Positions 10,384-17,928 of a DNA stretch of 36,189 bases are shown in pieces; the first letter of the stretch is position 1, and the number at the start of each line of letters is the position of its first letter. Below the pieces are notes generated by a model. It made no database searches and had not been told where the DNA came from. It worked only from the letters and a program-made list of their open reading frames with translations. The DNA comes from Bacteroidales bacterium (GTDB lineage Bacteria; Bacteroidota; Bacteroidia; Bacteroidales; UBA932). A program made the translations under genes and the position numbers. The stretch lies in assembly GCA_017962925.1 (NCBI GenBank), contig JAGCUK010000029.1, forward strand, positions 1 through 36,189, written 5' to 3'.

Positions 10384-10493
10384 CATGGCAGATATAGCGC
10401 TGATAATCAGCATATTAAATATAAGCCTCCCCTGGAAAACAAGAGGGGAGGCTTGTGGTTAAATGGCTGAAATACAGTTAGTTGACCGCCACG
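10384..10493 (-). repeat. 110-bp RAYT-linked palindromic element, copy C
   Basis: Inverted relative to A and B. On the plus strand it runs from CATGGCAG (10384-10391) through CTGATAATCAG (10400-10410) and hairpin arms CTCCCC (10427-10432) and GGGGAG (10445-10450), to CCGCCACG (10486-10493). The stem extends to 11 perfect pairs (AAGCCTCCCCT with AGGGGAGGCTT), the best of the four copies. It sits between the convergent ends of tdk and xerD. The 141-base block 10357-10497 equals copy B plus flanks at 136 of 141 positions and includes the 3' end of the helix-hairpin-helix gene as a non-functional passenger. Confidence 0.88.
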
Positions 10494-10545
10494 GCCCTAC
10501 CTTTTTCATTCCCCCTCGCATCATCCGCGAAAACCGGGGTACATT

Positions 10546-10560
10546 AGGGGCAGCGCCCCT
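10546..10560. terminator. Hairpin downstream of xerD
   Basis: AGGGGC, loop AGC, GCCCCT: a perfect 6-bp stem 19 bases after the xerD stop. It has no good T-run on either strand, so it may be a repeat rather than a true terminator. The same GGGGC/GCCCC hairpin next to a CCGCGGGGG tract recurs in the polA linker at 32550-32564. Confidence 0.35.
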
Positions 10561-10578
10561 GAACGAGGCCTCCGGGCA

Positions 10579-11484
10579 TCACCCCCGCGGATGATGCTCC
10601 AGAATGGCTTTCTGCCAGGTGGCGGAGTCGATGTGAGTATAGATTTCTGTGGTGAGGATGCTCTCGTGACCCAGCATTTCCTGAACTACGCGCAGATCTG
10701 CGCCGTTTTCAATCAAATGAGTGGCAAAACTGTGGCGGAAGGTATGAGGAGAGATTTCCTTGTTCACCCCGGCATGCATCGCCGCGGACTTCACCATATT
10801 GAACACTGACACCCTGCTCAACGGCTTTCCGAAACGATTCAGGAAAGCATAGTCGTCGAAAGCCGGAGCAGCAGGCTCGGGCCGCATAGCCAGCCATTCC
10901 AGAAAAGCATCCACGGCGGCGCCCCCCATAGGCACCAGCCGCTCTTTATTCCCCTTTCCGATTATCCGCACGAAGTTCTCGCTGGTATAGACATTCGAAA
11001 TCCGCAGTTCGCAAAGCTCCGAAACTCGTAGCCCGCAGCCGTACAGAATCTCCAGTATCGCGCGGTCCCGGACGCCGTTCCAGGTGCGGGTATCCACCCC
11101 TTCGATAATGGACGTAACTTCCTCAACAGAAAGTACTTCCGGCAGATACTTCCCCAACTTCGGATGATCCACCGCATCGCAGGGATTATCTGCCCGCTCC
11201 CCTTCCAGGATCAACCAGTCGAAAAAGGACCGAAGGGAACTCAAAGTGCGCGCCTGACTACGCTTGGAAACGCCATCGGCCCGGCTCGAGAGATACGCGG
11301 CCACCCCGTCGCTGTCCACGGCACGAAGGTCCTTCATCATCACGGAAGCCACGTCCCCGCCAAGATCCGCCAGAAAAGACGCGACATCGGCGCAGTAAGA
11401 CGACACCGTGTTCGGCGACATCTTCCTTTCTACCCGCAGATAATAGCGGTAGAACTTGAGCAATCCTTCTTCTGAACCAGCCAT
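10579..11484 (-). CDS. xerD: Tyrosine recombinase XerD/XerC family
   Basis: 301 residues. An N-terminal SAM-like core-binding domain (about 1-90) precedes the catalytic domain with the full set of residues: Arg153 (GLRVSEL), Lys177, His247 and Arg250 (HTFRHSF), His273 (LGHES) and Tyr282 (EIYTHI). This form normally acts with a partner at dif to resolve chromosome dimers. XerD is the likelier of XerC/XerD from overall form, but the two are hard to separate by eye. It is divergent from the clostripain gene, and a -7 element ends 7 bases before the ATG. Confidence 0.9.
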   Translation of the reverse strand: MAGSEEGLLKFYRYYLRVERKMSPNTVSSYCADVASFLADLGGDVASVMMKDLRAVDSDGVAAYLSSRADGVSKRSQARTLSSLRSFFDWLILEGERADNPCDAVDHPKLGKYLPEVLSVEEVTSIIEGVDTRTWNGVRDRAILEILYGCGLRVSELCELRISNVYTSENFVRIIGKGNKERLVPMGGAAVDAFLEWLAMRPEPAAPAFDDYAFLNRFGKPLSRVSVFNMVKSAAMHAGVNKEISPHTFRHSFATHLIENGADLRVVQEMLGHESILTTEIYTHIDSATWQKAILEHHPRG

Positions 11485-11491
11485 ATCAAGG

Positions 11492-11499
11492 CAAATTTA
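11492..11499 (-). promoter_or_regulatory. -7 promoter element for xerD
   Basis: The minus strand reads TAAATTTG, ending 7 bases before the xerD ATG; it implies a leaderless or nearly leaderless transcript. No -33 TTTG was seen at the usual spacing. Confidence 0.5.
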
Positions 11500-11510
11500 A
11501 TAAAAAAGCG

Positions 11511-11518
11511 TATATTTG
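11511..11518 (+). promoter_or_regulatory. -7 promoter element for the clostripain gene
   Basis: TATATTTG, ending 6 bases before the ATG at 11525. It lies back to back with the xerD element in a 40-base divergent gap; no -33 TTTG was found. Confidence 0.5.
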
Positions 11519-11524
11519 TAAGCT

Positions 11525-12775
11525 ATGCGCATAAAAACGACCATACTTCTTGCCGCAATCATAACGCTGTTTTGCGGATGTATGAAAGAGCCCGACCGGA
11601 GTGCCTATCCTCAGGAAGAGTTCGTCATGGTCTTTTATGGTGCAGGGTTCAACAACCTCGCCAGCGACATCAAGAACAACTTGGACATTCTCAAGGACGG
11701 AGCCATCCCCTACAAGAATTCCAAGCACAAACTGCTCACATTCACCCACTTCTCCACATCCGACACAAACTTCACCGACCTCACCGAATCTCATCTGGTG
11801 AGGATCACCAAGGACTTCGGCAAAGTAGAAACCGACACCCTCTACACGATAGACAGAACCCGTTTCGCCACCGACCCTGACGTGATTCAGGAGGTATTGG
11901 AAAAGGTGCATCAGCTGTATCCCAACGCACGCTATGGCCTGGTAGTGTCTTCGCACGGCACCGGATGGCTTCCTGCTGGCAAGTACAGTAGCAGCAGCGT
12001 CATTCAGTTCTCCGGCAAAAAGCGCAACGCCGGGCTGCCGCTCTACCGCTACAACGAGGCAGAGGGCGAGCCCCGGGTAAAGACATTCGGAGCGGAAGTA
12101 GAAGTTCTCAACGGGCAGAAGGTTTCCCGGGAGTTAAGCATTCAGAGCATGGCGGCGGCCATCCCCATTCATCTGGACTACCTCCTTTTCGATGCGTGTC
12201 TGATGGGTGGGATAGAAGTTGCCTATGAGTTCAAGGATGTGGCGGATAAGGTAGCCTTCTCCCCCACCGAGGTGCTGACCTTCGGCTTCGATTACACGGA
12301 CATCAGTTCCCTCATCAAGGACACTCCCGACATCGAGGCGTTCTGCAAGAGGTATTACGACTACTACGACAACCGCACCGGTGATCAGCGTTCAGCCACC
12401 ATCAGCGTGGTGAAGACCGACGGTCTGGATGCCCTGGCAGCAGTCTGCAAACGTCTGTTCAGCACCTACCGTGGCGCCATCGCCGGCCTCACTTCCTCCA
12501 GTGGAGTGCAACGTTATTATCGCTCCGACCATCACTGGTTCTTCGATCTCAGAGACATCGTTGCGAAGGCTATGGCCTCCGGCGAGGATCTGGCGGAACT
12601 GGACAACGCTCTCAATGGATGCGTCACCTACAAGGCTGCCACTCCATATTTCCTGGGGCTTGAGATTGCCCGCTACAGCGGCCTCAGTATGTATCTTCCA
12701 TCGGTGGGAGATGCCGAAGCGGATGATTTTTACAAGACACTTGCGTGGAATAAAGCCACAAATTTGGCAGAATAA
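11525..12775 (+). CDS. Clostripain-family (C11) peptidase lipoprotein
   Basis: 416 residues. The N-terminus is a lipoprotein signal ending LFCGC (lipidated Cys probably 19), so the protein is likely membrane-attached outside the cytoplasm. The C11 caspase-like fold is recognised from the catalytic His144 in SSHGTGW and Cys225 in FDACLMGG. Known C11 peptidases cut after Arg or Lys and often self-activate. Between these residues are the strand and loop elements expected of the family, and the C-terminal third is less conserved. It has its own promoter and is followed by the separate rplY promoter, so it is probably monocistronic. Substrate unknown. Confidence 0.87.
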   Translation: MRIKTTILLAAIITLFCGCMKEPDRSAYPQEEFVMVFYGAGFNNLASDIKNNLDILKDGAIPYKNSKHKLLTFTHFSTSDTNFTDLTESHLVRITKDFGKVETDTLYTIDRTRFATDPDVIQEVLEKVHQLYPNARYGLVVSSHGTGWLPAGKYSSSSVIQFSGKKRNAGLPLYRYNEAEGEPRVKTFGAEVEVLNGQKVSRELSIQSMAAAIPIHLDYLLFDACLMGGIEVAYEFKDVADKVAFSPTEVLTFGFDYTDISSLIKDTPDIEAFCKRYYDYYDNRTGDQRSATISVVKTDGLDALAAVCKRLFSTYRGAIAGLTSSSGVQRYYRSDHHWFFDLRDIVAKAMASGEDLAELDNALNGCVTYKAATPYFLGLEIARYSGLSMYLPSVGDAEADDFYKTLAWNKATNLAE

Positions 12776-12794
12776 TCAAAAATATCTATATTTG
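12763..12794 (+). promoter_or_regulatory. Promoter of rplY-pth
   Basis: TTTG (12763-12766), 20 bases, then TATATTTG (12787-12794): a full match to the Bacteroidota -33/-7 pattern. The -33 box overlaps the last codons of the clostripain gene. Confidence 0.75.
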
Positions 12795-12811
12795 CGCCCG
12801 CATTTCATAAA

Positions 12812-12858
12812 ACCCCTAAGGGGCTTTGGTGCAATGGGATCCGGGCCCAGTTTCCCGG
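12812..12858 (+). promoter_or_regulatory. Structured rplY leader
   Basis: The leader of roughly 85-90 bases carries two possible stems: CCCCT facing AGGGG near 12814-12824, and ATCCGGG facing CCCGGAT (about 12839-12861) around an 8-base loop. It could be an autoregulatory ribosomal-protein leader; I do not recognise a named motif. Confidence 0.35.
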
Positions 12859-12887
12859 ATTGAGTAACACATTTTAAAAAAACAGAA

Positions 12888-13472
12888 ATGAAGCATTTCG
12901 CACTTAACGGCCAGACCCGTGAGGTTGGCAACAAAGCCGTCATCAAGGCATTCCGCAAGCAGGGCCTCGTTCCTTGCAATCTGTATGGAAATGGTATCGA
13001 GAACGTTCTCTTCACCGTCAATGAAAAAGACCTGAAGGGCCTCCTCAACACTCCCTACTCTCACATTGTAGATCTTACCCTTGATGGCAAGACCAACTAC
13101 TCCGTGATTCTCCACGAGCTCCAGTTCCATCCCGTAAAGGACAACTGCCTCCACATCGACTTCCTCGCAGTCGACGAGAAGAAGCCCATCGCCATCAACG
13201 TTCCCATCAAGTTCGAGGGACACGCAATCGGTGTGCAGAAGGGTGGTAAGTTCGTTCCCGGCGCAAGGAGCCTGCGCATCAGCGCTACCATGGAGAACCT
13301 CCCGGACGATATCACCATCGATATCACCAAGCTCGATCTCGACAAGAAGATCAAGGCCGGTGACGTGAAGATCGAGAAGGTTTCTGTCCTCACCGACAAA
13401 GACGCCATCCTCTGCTTCGTGAAGACCACCCGCAACGTGGACACCACCGCAGCAGCTGCTGAGGCCGAGTAA
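12888..13472 (+). CDS. rplY: 50S ribosomal protein bL25 (CTC form)
   Basis: 194 residues: an L25 domain (about 1-95) that binds 5S rRNA in the large subunit, followed by the longer CTC-type C-terminal beta domain (about 96-180) and an Ala/Glu tail (TTAAAAAEAE-like). The start MKHFALNGQTREVGNKAV is typical of Bacteroidota L25. It is followed after 14 bases by pth, a common pairing across bacteria, and both are read from the promoter at 12763. Confidence 0.96.
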   Translation: MKHFALNGQTREVGNKAVIKAFRKQGLVPCNLYGNGIENVLFTVNEKDLKGLLNTPYSHIVDLTLDGKTNYSVILHELQFHPVKDNCLHIDFLAVDEKKPIAINVPIKFEGHAIGVQKGGKFVPGARSLRISATMENLPDDITIDITKLDLDKKIKAGDVKIEKVSVLTDKDAILCFVKTTRNVDTTAAAAEAE

Positions 13473-13486
13473 AAAATTTCCCCATT

Positions 13487-14065
13487 ATGGCAGGCGAGAG
13501 CTATCTGGTAGCAGGTCTGGGCAATATCGGCCCGGAATACGCCGGAACCCGCCACAATATGGGTTTTATGGTATTGGATGCGTGGGCACACGCATCCAAT
13601 GTCAGTTTTGAGACGCATCGTTACGGAGATGTGGCAGTAATCAGCCTCAAAGGGCGCAACATCTATCTCCTCAAACCTTCCACCTACATGAACCTGAGCG
13701 GCAATGCCGTCCGCTACTGGCTGAGCAAGCTCCCCGTCACGACGGAGCACCTGCTGGTGATCTGCGACGACATCAACCTCCCCTTCGGCACACTCCGCAT
13801 GAGAAAGAGCGGAAGCGACGGAGGCCACAACGGGCTCAAGAATATCGAAGAGACGATAGAAACCAGGGACTATACCCGAATCCGCATGGGCGTGGGTCAT
13901 GATTTCCCGGAAGGGGCGCAGATAGACTATGTGCTTGGAGAGCTTTCAGAAGAAGAAACAAAGCAGATGCCCGAACTTTGCGAAAAAGTCATTCAGGGCA
14001 TAAAGGATTGGGTTTTGGCCGGTGCAGACCGCGCAATGAACGCTTTAAACACCAAAAAAGGCTGA
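13487..14065 (+). CDS. pth: Peptidyl-tRNA hydrolase
   Basis: 192 residues. Pth frees tRNA from peptidyl-tRNA that drops off ribosomes. The signature GLGNIGPEYAGTRHNMGF spans 10-27, with catalytic His23; the catalytic Asp lies in CDDINLPFG, and STYMNLSG and SDGGHNGLKNI are intact. Length is normal. It is co-transcribed with rplY, 14 bases downstream. Confidence 0.97.
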   Translation: MAGESYLVAGLGNIGPEYAGTRHNMGFMVLDAWAHASNVSFETHRYGDVAVISLKGRNIYLLKPSTYMNLSGNAVRYWLSKLPVTTEHLLVICDDINLPFGTLRMRKSGSDGGHNGLKNIEETIETRDYTRIRMGVGHDFPEGAQIDYVLGELSEEETKQMPELCEKVIQGIKDWVLAGADRAMNALNTKKG

Positions 14066-14090
14066 AAAACCGCATTTTTTTAAAAAAAAC

Positions 14091-14121
14091 TTTGCAATTC
14101 TTTAACTAATTGATTATCTTG
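14091..14121 (+). promoter_or_regulatory. Promoter of the histone H1-like gene
   Basis: TTTG (14091-14094), 20 bases, then TATCTTG (14115-14121), a close match to the Bacteroidota consensus. It gives an AT-rich leader of about 55 bases before the ATG at 14182. Confidence 0.65.
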
Positions 14122-14181
14122 CCAATCGCAAACTAAGACTACGTAACAGTACTATTTTATAAACCATTAAATTTCAAAGAA

Positions 14182-14358
14182 ATGAAAAAGCTTGTTGAAA
14201 AAATCAATGCTGAAATCGCTGATTTCCAGGTGAACGCTGAAGCTCAGCTCGTTAAGGGCAACAAGGCAGCTGGTGCACGTGCACGCAAGGCCGCTCTTGC
14301 TCTCATGAAGGACATCAAGGAGTTCCGCGCAGTGTCCGTTGCTGAAGCAAAGAAATAA
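14182..14358 (+). CDS. Histone H1-like small basic protein
   Basis: 58 residues, beginning MKKLVEKINAEIADFQ and ending SVAEAKK. It resembles the short histone H1/Hc1-like proteins widespread in Bacteroidota, including the GNKAAGARARKAALAL basic core. Such proteins are thought to bind DNA and help shape the nucleoid; direct evidence in this phylum is thin. The gene has its own promoter and a terminator, and its codon use is strongly biased to few codons, suggesting high expression. Confidence 0.8.
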   Translation: MKKLVEKINAEIADFQVNAEAQLVKGNKAAGARARKAALALMKDIKEFRAVSVAEAKK

Positions 14359-14391
14359 TTTACAGTTTTTGAAAAAAAACATGCAACGTTC

Positions 14392-14431
14392 CTAAAACCA
14401 GCTGCATCTATATTGCAGGTTTAGGTTTTAG
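14392..14431 (+). other. Nested inverted repeat after the histone-like gene
   Basis: CTAAAACC (14392-14399) pairs perfectly with GGTTTTAG (14424-14431), and inside it CTGCA (14402-14406) pairs with TGCAG (14414-14418). The RNA would form a two-part stem-loop between the stop codon and the terminator. It could be an mRNA-stabilising structure or a small RNA end; no known family was recognised. Confidence 0.4.
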
Positions 14432-14448
14432 TACACGTCTAAGGGTCG

Positions 14449-14480
14449 AGGGCCGTGAGGCTGGCGGCCCTTTGCTTTTA
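14449..14480 (+). terminator. Rho-independent terminator after the histone-like gene
   Basis: GGGCCG (14450-14455) and CGGCCC (14465-14470) form a 6-bp GC stem followed by TTTGCTTTT. The T-rich tail also contains the -33 box (TTTG, 14471-14474) of the next promoter. Confidence 0.75.
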
Positions 14481-14502
14481 TACTACTTTATTATTAACTT
14501 TA
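14471..14502 (+). promoter_or_regulatory. Promoter of the M6 protease-kinase-PqqD-ABC operon
   Basis: TTTG (14471-14474), 20 bases, then TAACTTTA (14495-14502), 7 of 8 at the -7 consensus. It ends 5 bases before the ATG at 14508 and supports that start over the ATG at 14502. Confidence 0.55.
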
Positions 14503-14507
14503 TGGCG

Positions 14508-16217
14508 ATGAAACGTGTGCTGATAATAATCCTCGCCATGCTCCTGCTAGGCCTGTCCTGGCAGCATGCATATGCGCAGAAAGCACACAGAGCGGTAATC
14601 ATCCCCATCGACTTCACCGACATCCAGATAAGCCAATCTACCGAATCTCTGGACAGTCTCGCACAACAGCTCTCGGCATACTTCAACGCGCAATTCCCGG
14701 ACAGCGTCAGGTTTTCTTTCGACGTGCTGCCCCCCTTCAAGATCAACGGCACTTCCTCCACTTTCGGCGCCAACACATCCTATAGCAGGGACGCCCTGGC
14801 CTACAGGATGGCGCTCACCGTGTACCGCTCCCTCTACGACAGAATCGACTTCGCCGTCTACGACAACGACGATGACGGCTACGTGAACGATATCATTTTC
14901 CTGACCCCCGGCATCCCTGAGTCTTACGGCGGCGGCGACAAGCAGTTCTGGCCGCAGTACATCGAGCTGGAAGATAAAGACATTCCATTCTCCCTCAAGA
15001 CCAGGCTGAAAGCTTTCGCAATGGCAGGAGAACTCAAGGCGGATGGAACCCCCACCGGCATCGGCCTTCTGGCGCATGAGTTCGGGCACGTTCTGGGCCT
15101 GAAGGATATGTACGATACCGACGAGGAGGCCAGCGGAGGCATCTTCCCCGGCCTGGGCAGAACCAGCGTCATGGATAACGGCCTGGAAAACGACGGTGGC
15201 AACACTCCCCCGAACCTGAATGCCATCGAAAGGGAGATGCTGGGCATCGGCATCTGCGAGGTGCTGGACTCCGGCGGCGTATTCAGCCTCGAGCCCATCC
15301 ACCTCAGAGGGCAGTACTTTAAACTCCCCTCCGCAGTGGAAAATAGATATTTCCTGCTGGAGAACCGGAGTTCCGAAGGGAATGATGCCTTCATCGGAGG
15401 GCAGGGCATGCTGATTTATCAGATCGATAAGTCCGATGCCGACGCCGGTTATTCAACCTATTTCCAACGCACTCTCAGCGCCCTGGAGAGATGGAAGCTC
15501 AACCAGGTGAACTGTAATCCGGAGTATCCCTGCGCCCAGATCATCCCCGCGAAAGTGGACACGCTGGACAGCTCCGCCATATTCTGGCCCAAGGAAGGGC
15601 GGACGGTTTTCAGCCCTGGAAAGATGGCGATCACCGACATCCGCAACGTGGCAGGCGGCAACATACAGTTCAGGGCGCTGGAACCGGTGAGCATAGACAA
15701 GGTATCCGTCTTCCAGAGCAGCGCGATCATCACCTGGAACATCGCCGGAGAACTTGGGCCCGTGGACAGCTGCAAGTTCGAATGGTCATCCAGAGAAAAG
15801 CTTCTGGGGCGGGAGGATGCCATCGATTCCGGAGGCGGAAGATACAGCTTCACCGTAAAGGGGCTGACCCCCCGCACGACCTACAACTACACCGCCAGCG
15901 TATATTATGCCGACGGTTCTGCCTTCTCCGCCAGCGGCAGCTTCACGACCAGGATCTACCGTAACGGCATCTTCCGTTTCATCTATTTTGGAGATGTGAC
16001 CAGAAACTGGGACGGCAGCTTCCGCAACGGCACTTCCATCCCTCTGGTAGTATATAACAGCGTCAACGAAGAGATCTCCTGGAGCTTCAACGGGCGGAGC
16101 ATCAGCCCCGGCACCGACGGGCTCTGGGCCATCCCCGGGAGCGGCACCCTTTGTGCGGAAATCCACAACGCCGACGGCAGTAAAGATATAATAATAAAGG
16201 AGATAACTGTAAAATGA
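14508..16217 (+). CDS. Secreted M6-family zinc metalloprotease with Fn3-like domain
   Basis: 569 residues. The signal peptide (about 1-24, ending HAYAQ) predicts export. The M6-like catalytic domain has an acidic calcium-type loop DNDDDGYVND (119-128) and the zinc motif HEFGH (190-194) in LLAHEFGHVLGLKDMYD, followed by a Met-turn-like SVMDNG segment. A fibronectin III-like domain lies at about 405-490 (starting near SIDKVSVFQSSAIITW, ending SASGSFTT), then a C-terminal beta-rich tail. M6 proteases (immune inhibitor A type) degrade extracellular proteins. An ATG two codons earlier (14502) is possible. The stop overlaps the next gene as ATGA, and it is the first gene of a six-gene operon. Substrate unknown. 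Confidence 0.85.
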   Translation: MKRVLIIILAMLLLGLSWQHAYAQKAHRAVIIPIDFTDIQISQSTESLDSLAQQLSAYFNAQFPDSVRFSFDVLPPFKINGTSSTFGANTSYSRDALAYRMALTVYRSLYDRIDFAVYDNDDDGYVNDIIFLTPGIPESYGGGDKQFWPQYIELEDKDIPFSLKTRLKAFAMAGELKADGTPTGIGLLAHEFGHVLGLKDMYDTDEEASGGIFPGLGRTSVMDNGLENDGGNTPPNLNAIEREMLGIGICEVLDSGGVFSLEPIHLRGQYFKLPSAVENRYFLLENRSSEGNDAFIGGQGMLIYQIDKSDADAGYSTYFQRTLSALERWKLNQVNCNPEYPCAQIIPAKVDTLDSSAIFWPKEGRTVFSPGKMAITDIRNVAGGNIQFRALEPVSIDKVSVFQSSAIITWNIAGELGPVDSCKFEWSSREKLLGREDAIDSGGGRYSFTVKGLTPRTTYNYTASVYYADGSAFSASGSFTTRIYRNGIFRFIYFGDVTRNWDGSFRNGTSIPLVVYNSVNEEISWSFNGRSISPGTDGLWAIPGSGTLCAEIHNADGSKDIIIKEITVK

Positions 16218-16615
16218 GAAAGGCAGCCTTCATATTCTTCGTTGCCCTTGCAGCCCTCATGGGATGCAGGAGGGTGGACGTGTCTGAAGGCTTCCAGGAA
16301 GATGAAACCCTGCGCATGGAGATCAAGGGCTATACCACCTTCCGCTACGATCCTCTCACTTGCCAGCTGGCGTTCAACCGCGAACAATGTGAATTCCGCG
16401 TCCACACCGACAATATGTCAGACTTCTACATAGTGCGTTTCGACGAGATGCCTGCCGGAGAGTCTCAGGTGGTCGGAGGCACGATTACATGGACCACAGG
16501 TGACGATCTGCACAGCAAGAAGACCGACTTCTCGGTGTTGAAGATAGAGGGTGCAAAGGTATGGTTATGGTCGGCCGCCAGCCGCATCGCCGTCGTGGTG
16601 CAGATTTTGGAGTAA
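16214..16615 (+). CDS. Small lipoprotein of unknown function
   Basis: 133 residues with a lipoprotein signal (MRKAAFIFFVALAALMGC; lipidated Cys18). The mature part is beta-rich (EIKGYTTFRYDPLTCQLAF, SQVVGGTITW, VWLWSAASRIAVVVQIL) and I recognise no family. It overlaps the protease gene by 4 bases and precedes the kinase-like gene by 10 bases, so it belongs to this operon. Its position suggests a role at the cell surface with the M6 protease, but that is inference only. Confidence 0.75.
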   Translation: MRKAAFIFFVALAALMGCRRVDVSEGFQEDETLRMEIKGYTTFRYDPLTCQLAFNREQCEFRVHTDNMSDFYIVRFDEMPAGESQVVGGTITWTTGDDLHSKKTDFSVLKIEGAKVWLWSAASRIAVVVQILE

Positions 16616-16625
16616 AATCAAGAGA

Positions 16626-17510
16626 ATGAGCAAGATTACTACATACAAAGTGGCAGGATTCGTCTTCGGCATAGAAGTGCCCGAAGGCGAGACCGTGCTG
16701 GAATCGATGTCCAACCTGACGCCTTTCCTCTGCAGCGCCACTCAGGAAGAGCATATTTTCGATCTGACAGTCGTGGAGGCCCTGGATTATCCGAACGCAG
16801 AGCTTATCTTCCGCAGCGACGACGGCCCCGGTTTCCCGGAGATCTCCCTTCTCAAGGCGGAAGACGGATGGATTGTCAGAGTCCGCCCCCTTCCCAATAT
16901 GCCGGAGGCATCCATTACTCATATCAATCAGGATTTCACCAAGGCGGAACTGCAATTCCTGAACCCCAAGGACAACAATTTCGCCATGAACAATACCCTG
17001 ATGCTGATGTATGCCTTCTCTACGGCATGTCTCGGAACGCTGGAGATGCACTCATCCGTGGTGATGAACTCCGGCAAAGGTTATATGTTCCTGGGCAAAA
17101 GCGGCACCGGAAAGAGCACCCACAGCAAACTCTGGATAAAGAACATCCCCGGCACTGAACTTCTGAACGATGATAACCCCATACTCCGCCTGATGCCGGA
17201 CGGCAGCGCGCGGGTGTTCGGATCGCCGTGGAGCGGCAAGACCCCTTGCTACAAGGCCAAGGACGTGCCCGTGGGCGCGATAGTGCGCATCAAGCAAGCT
17301 CCTTTCAACAAGATAGAGCGCCTCGGAGCCATTCAGGCCTACGCCACCCTGATGTCGTCGGCATCCTCTTTCCGCCCGTTCCAGAAGCTTGCGGAAGGAT
17401 GGCACAAGACGCTGGAAGGCCTGGCCGCTACGGTTCCTTGCTATGTTTTAGACTGCTTGCCGGACAACGAGGCGGCGCTGGTATGCAATAAAGCTGTTGC
17501 AAATGGATAA
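16626..17510 (+). CDS. HPr kinase-like P-loop protein (HprK/PEPCK superfamily)
   Basis: 294 residues. The C-terminal half has the HprK-type P-loop GKSGTGKSTHSKLW (157-170), an NDDNPILR motif (181-188) matching the HprK DD motif, and GSPWSGKTPCYK (199-210). The N-terminal half (1-140) has no recognised domain. Such stand-alone HprK-like proteins occur beside PqqD-like proteins, and in some lasso-peptide clusters a relative phosphorylates the precursor peptide; no role is shown for this form. It is soluble. The next ATG (17503) overlaps its end by 8 bases. A phosphotransfer or nucleotide-binding role is likely; the substrate is unknown. The start at 16626 follows an AGAG-rich tract. Confidence 0.8.
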   Translation: MSKITTYKVAGFVFGIEVPEGETVLESMSNLTPFLCSATQEEHIFDLTVVEALDYPNAELIFRSDDGPGFPEISLLKAEDGWIVRVRPLPNMPEASITHINQDFTKAELQFLNPKDNNFAMNNTLMLMYAFSTACLGTLEMHSSVVMNSGKGYMFLGKSGTGKSTHSKLWIKNIPGTELLNDDNPILRLMPDGSARVFGSPWSGKTPCYKAKDVPVGAIVRIKQAPFNKIERLGAIQAYATLMSSASSFRPFQKLAEGWHKTLEGLAATVPCYVLDCLPDNEAALVCNKAVANG

Positions 17511-17928
17511 GAGAGTCGTTGCGAATCAGGTGCTGCTGGAAGATGCCGCCAAGCTGATGGAAGAGGGACGCGAAGTCAACTTCACCCCCCTCGGAAGCAG
17601 CATGCTGCCATTCATCAAGGGCGGCAAGGACAGCGTCATCCTCCGCAAGATGCCTTCGGTAGAGGTCGGAGATATAGTGTTGGTGAGGCTGGAAGGCCCG
17701 CGTTATGTGCTGCACCGGATTATCTGCAAGGACGGAGACAGTCTCACCTTGATGGGAGATGGCAACATCGCCGGCACCGAGAGATGCAGCACCTCGGATG
17801 TGCTGGGCACGGTTACCGCAATTATCAAAGGCAAGCGGAAAGTCACCCCGGGGAACGGAAAATGGTGGCGCACGCTCAAGCCGCTTAGGCGTTATATATT
17901 AGCAATTTACAGAAGAATAGCAATATGA
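17503..17928 (+). CDS. S24/S26-family peptidase, Ser-His type
   Basis: 141 residues. TPLGSSMLPFIKGGKDSV carries the signal-peptidase/LexA-type catalytic Ser in GSSMLP, and YVLHRII places a His-Arg where bacterial type I signal peptidases have Lys-Arg, as in SipW/ER-type enzymes. MGDGN follows as in the S26 fold. There is no clear membrane segment, unlike true signal peptidases, so it may act on a cytoplasmic peptide or be membrane-associated by its basic C-terminus. It is placed between the kinase-like and PqqD-like genes, overlapping both (PqqD by ATGA). Cleavage of the operon's peptide substrate is inferred. Confidence 0.75.
   Translation: MDKRVVANQVLLEDAAKLMEEGREVNFTPLGSSMLPFIKGGKDSVILRKMPSVEVGDIVLVRLEGPRYVLHRIICKDGDSLTLMGDGNIAGTERCSTSDVLGTVTAIIKGKRKVTPGNGKWWRTLKPLRRYILAIYRRIAI

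Noticed and set aside
6862-10493. Element copies as a CRISPR array
   Set aside because: Only a few copies, in both orientations, kilobases apart and one inside a gene; no regular spacers.
14066-14090. Terminator after pth
   Set aside because: The A/T-rich run has no convincing GC stem.
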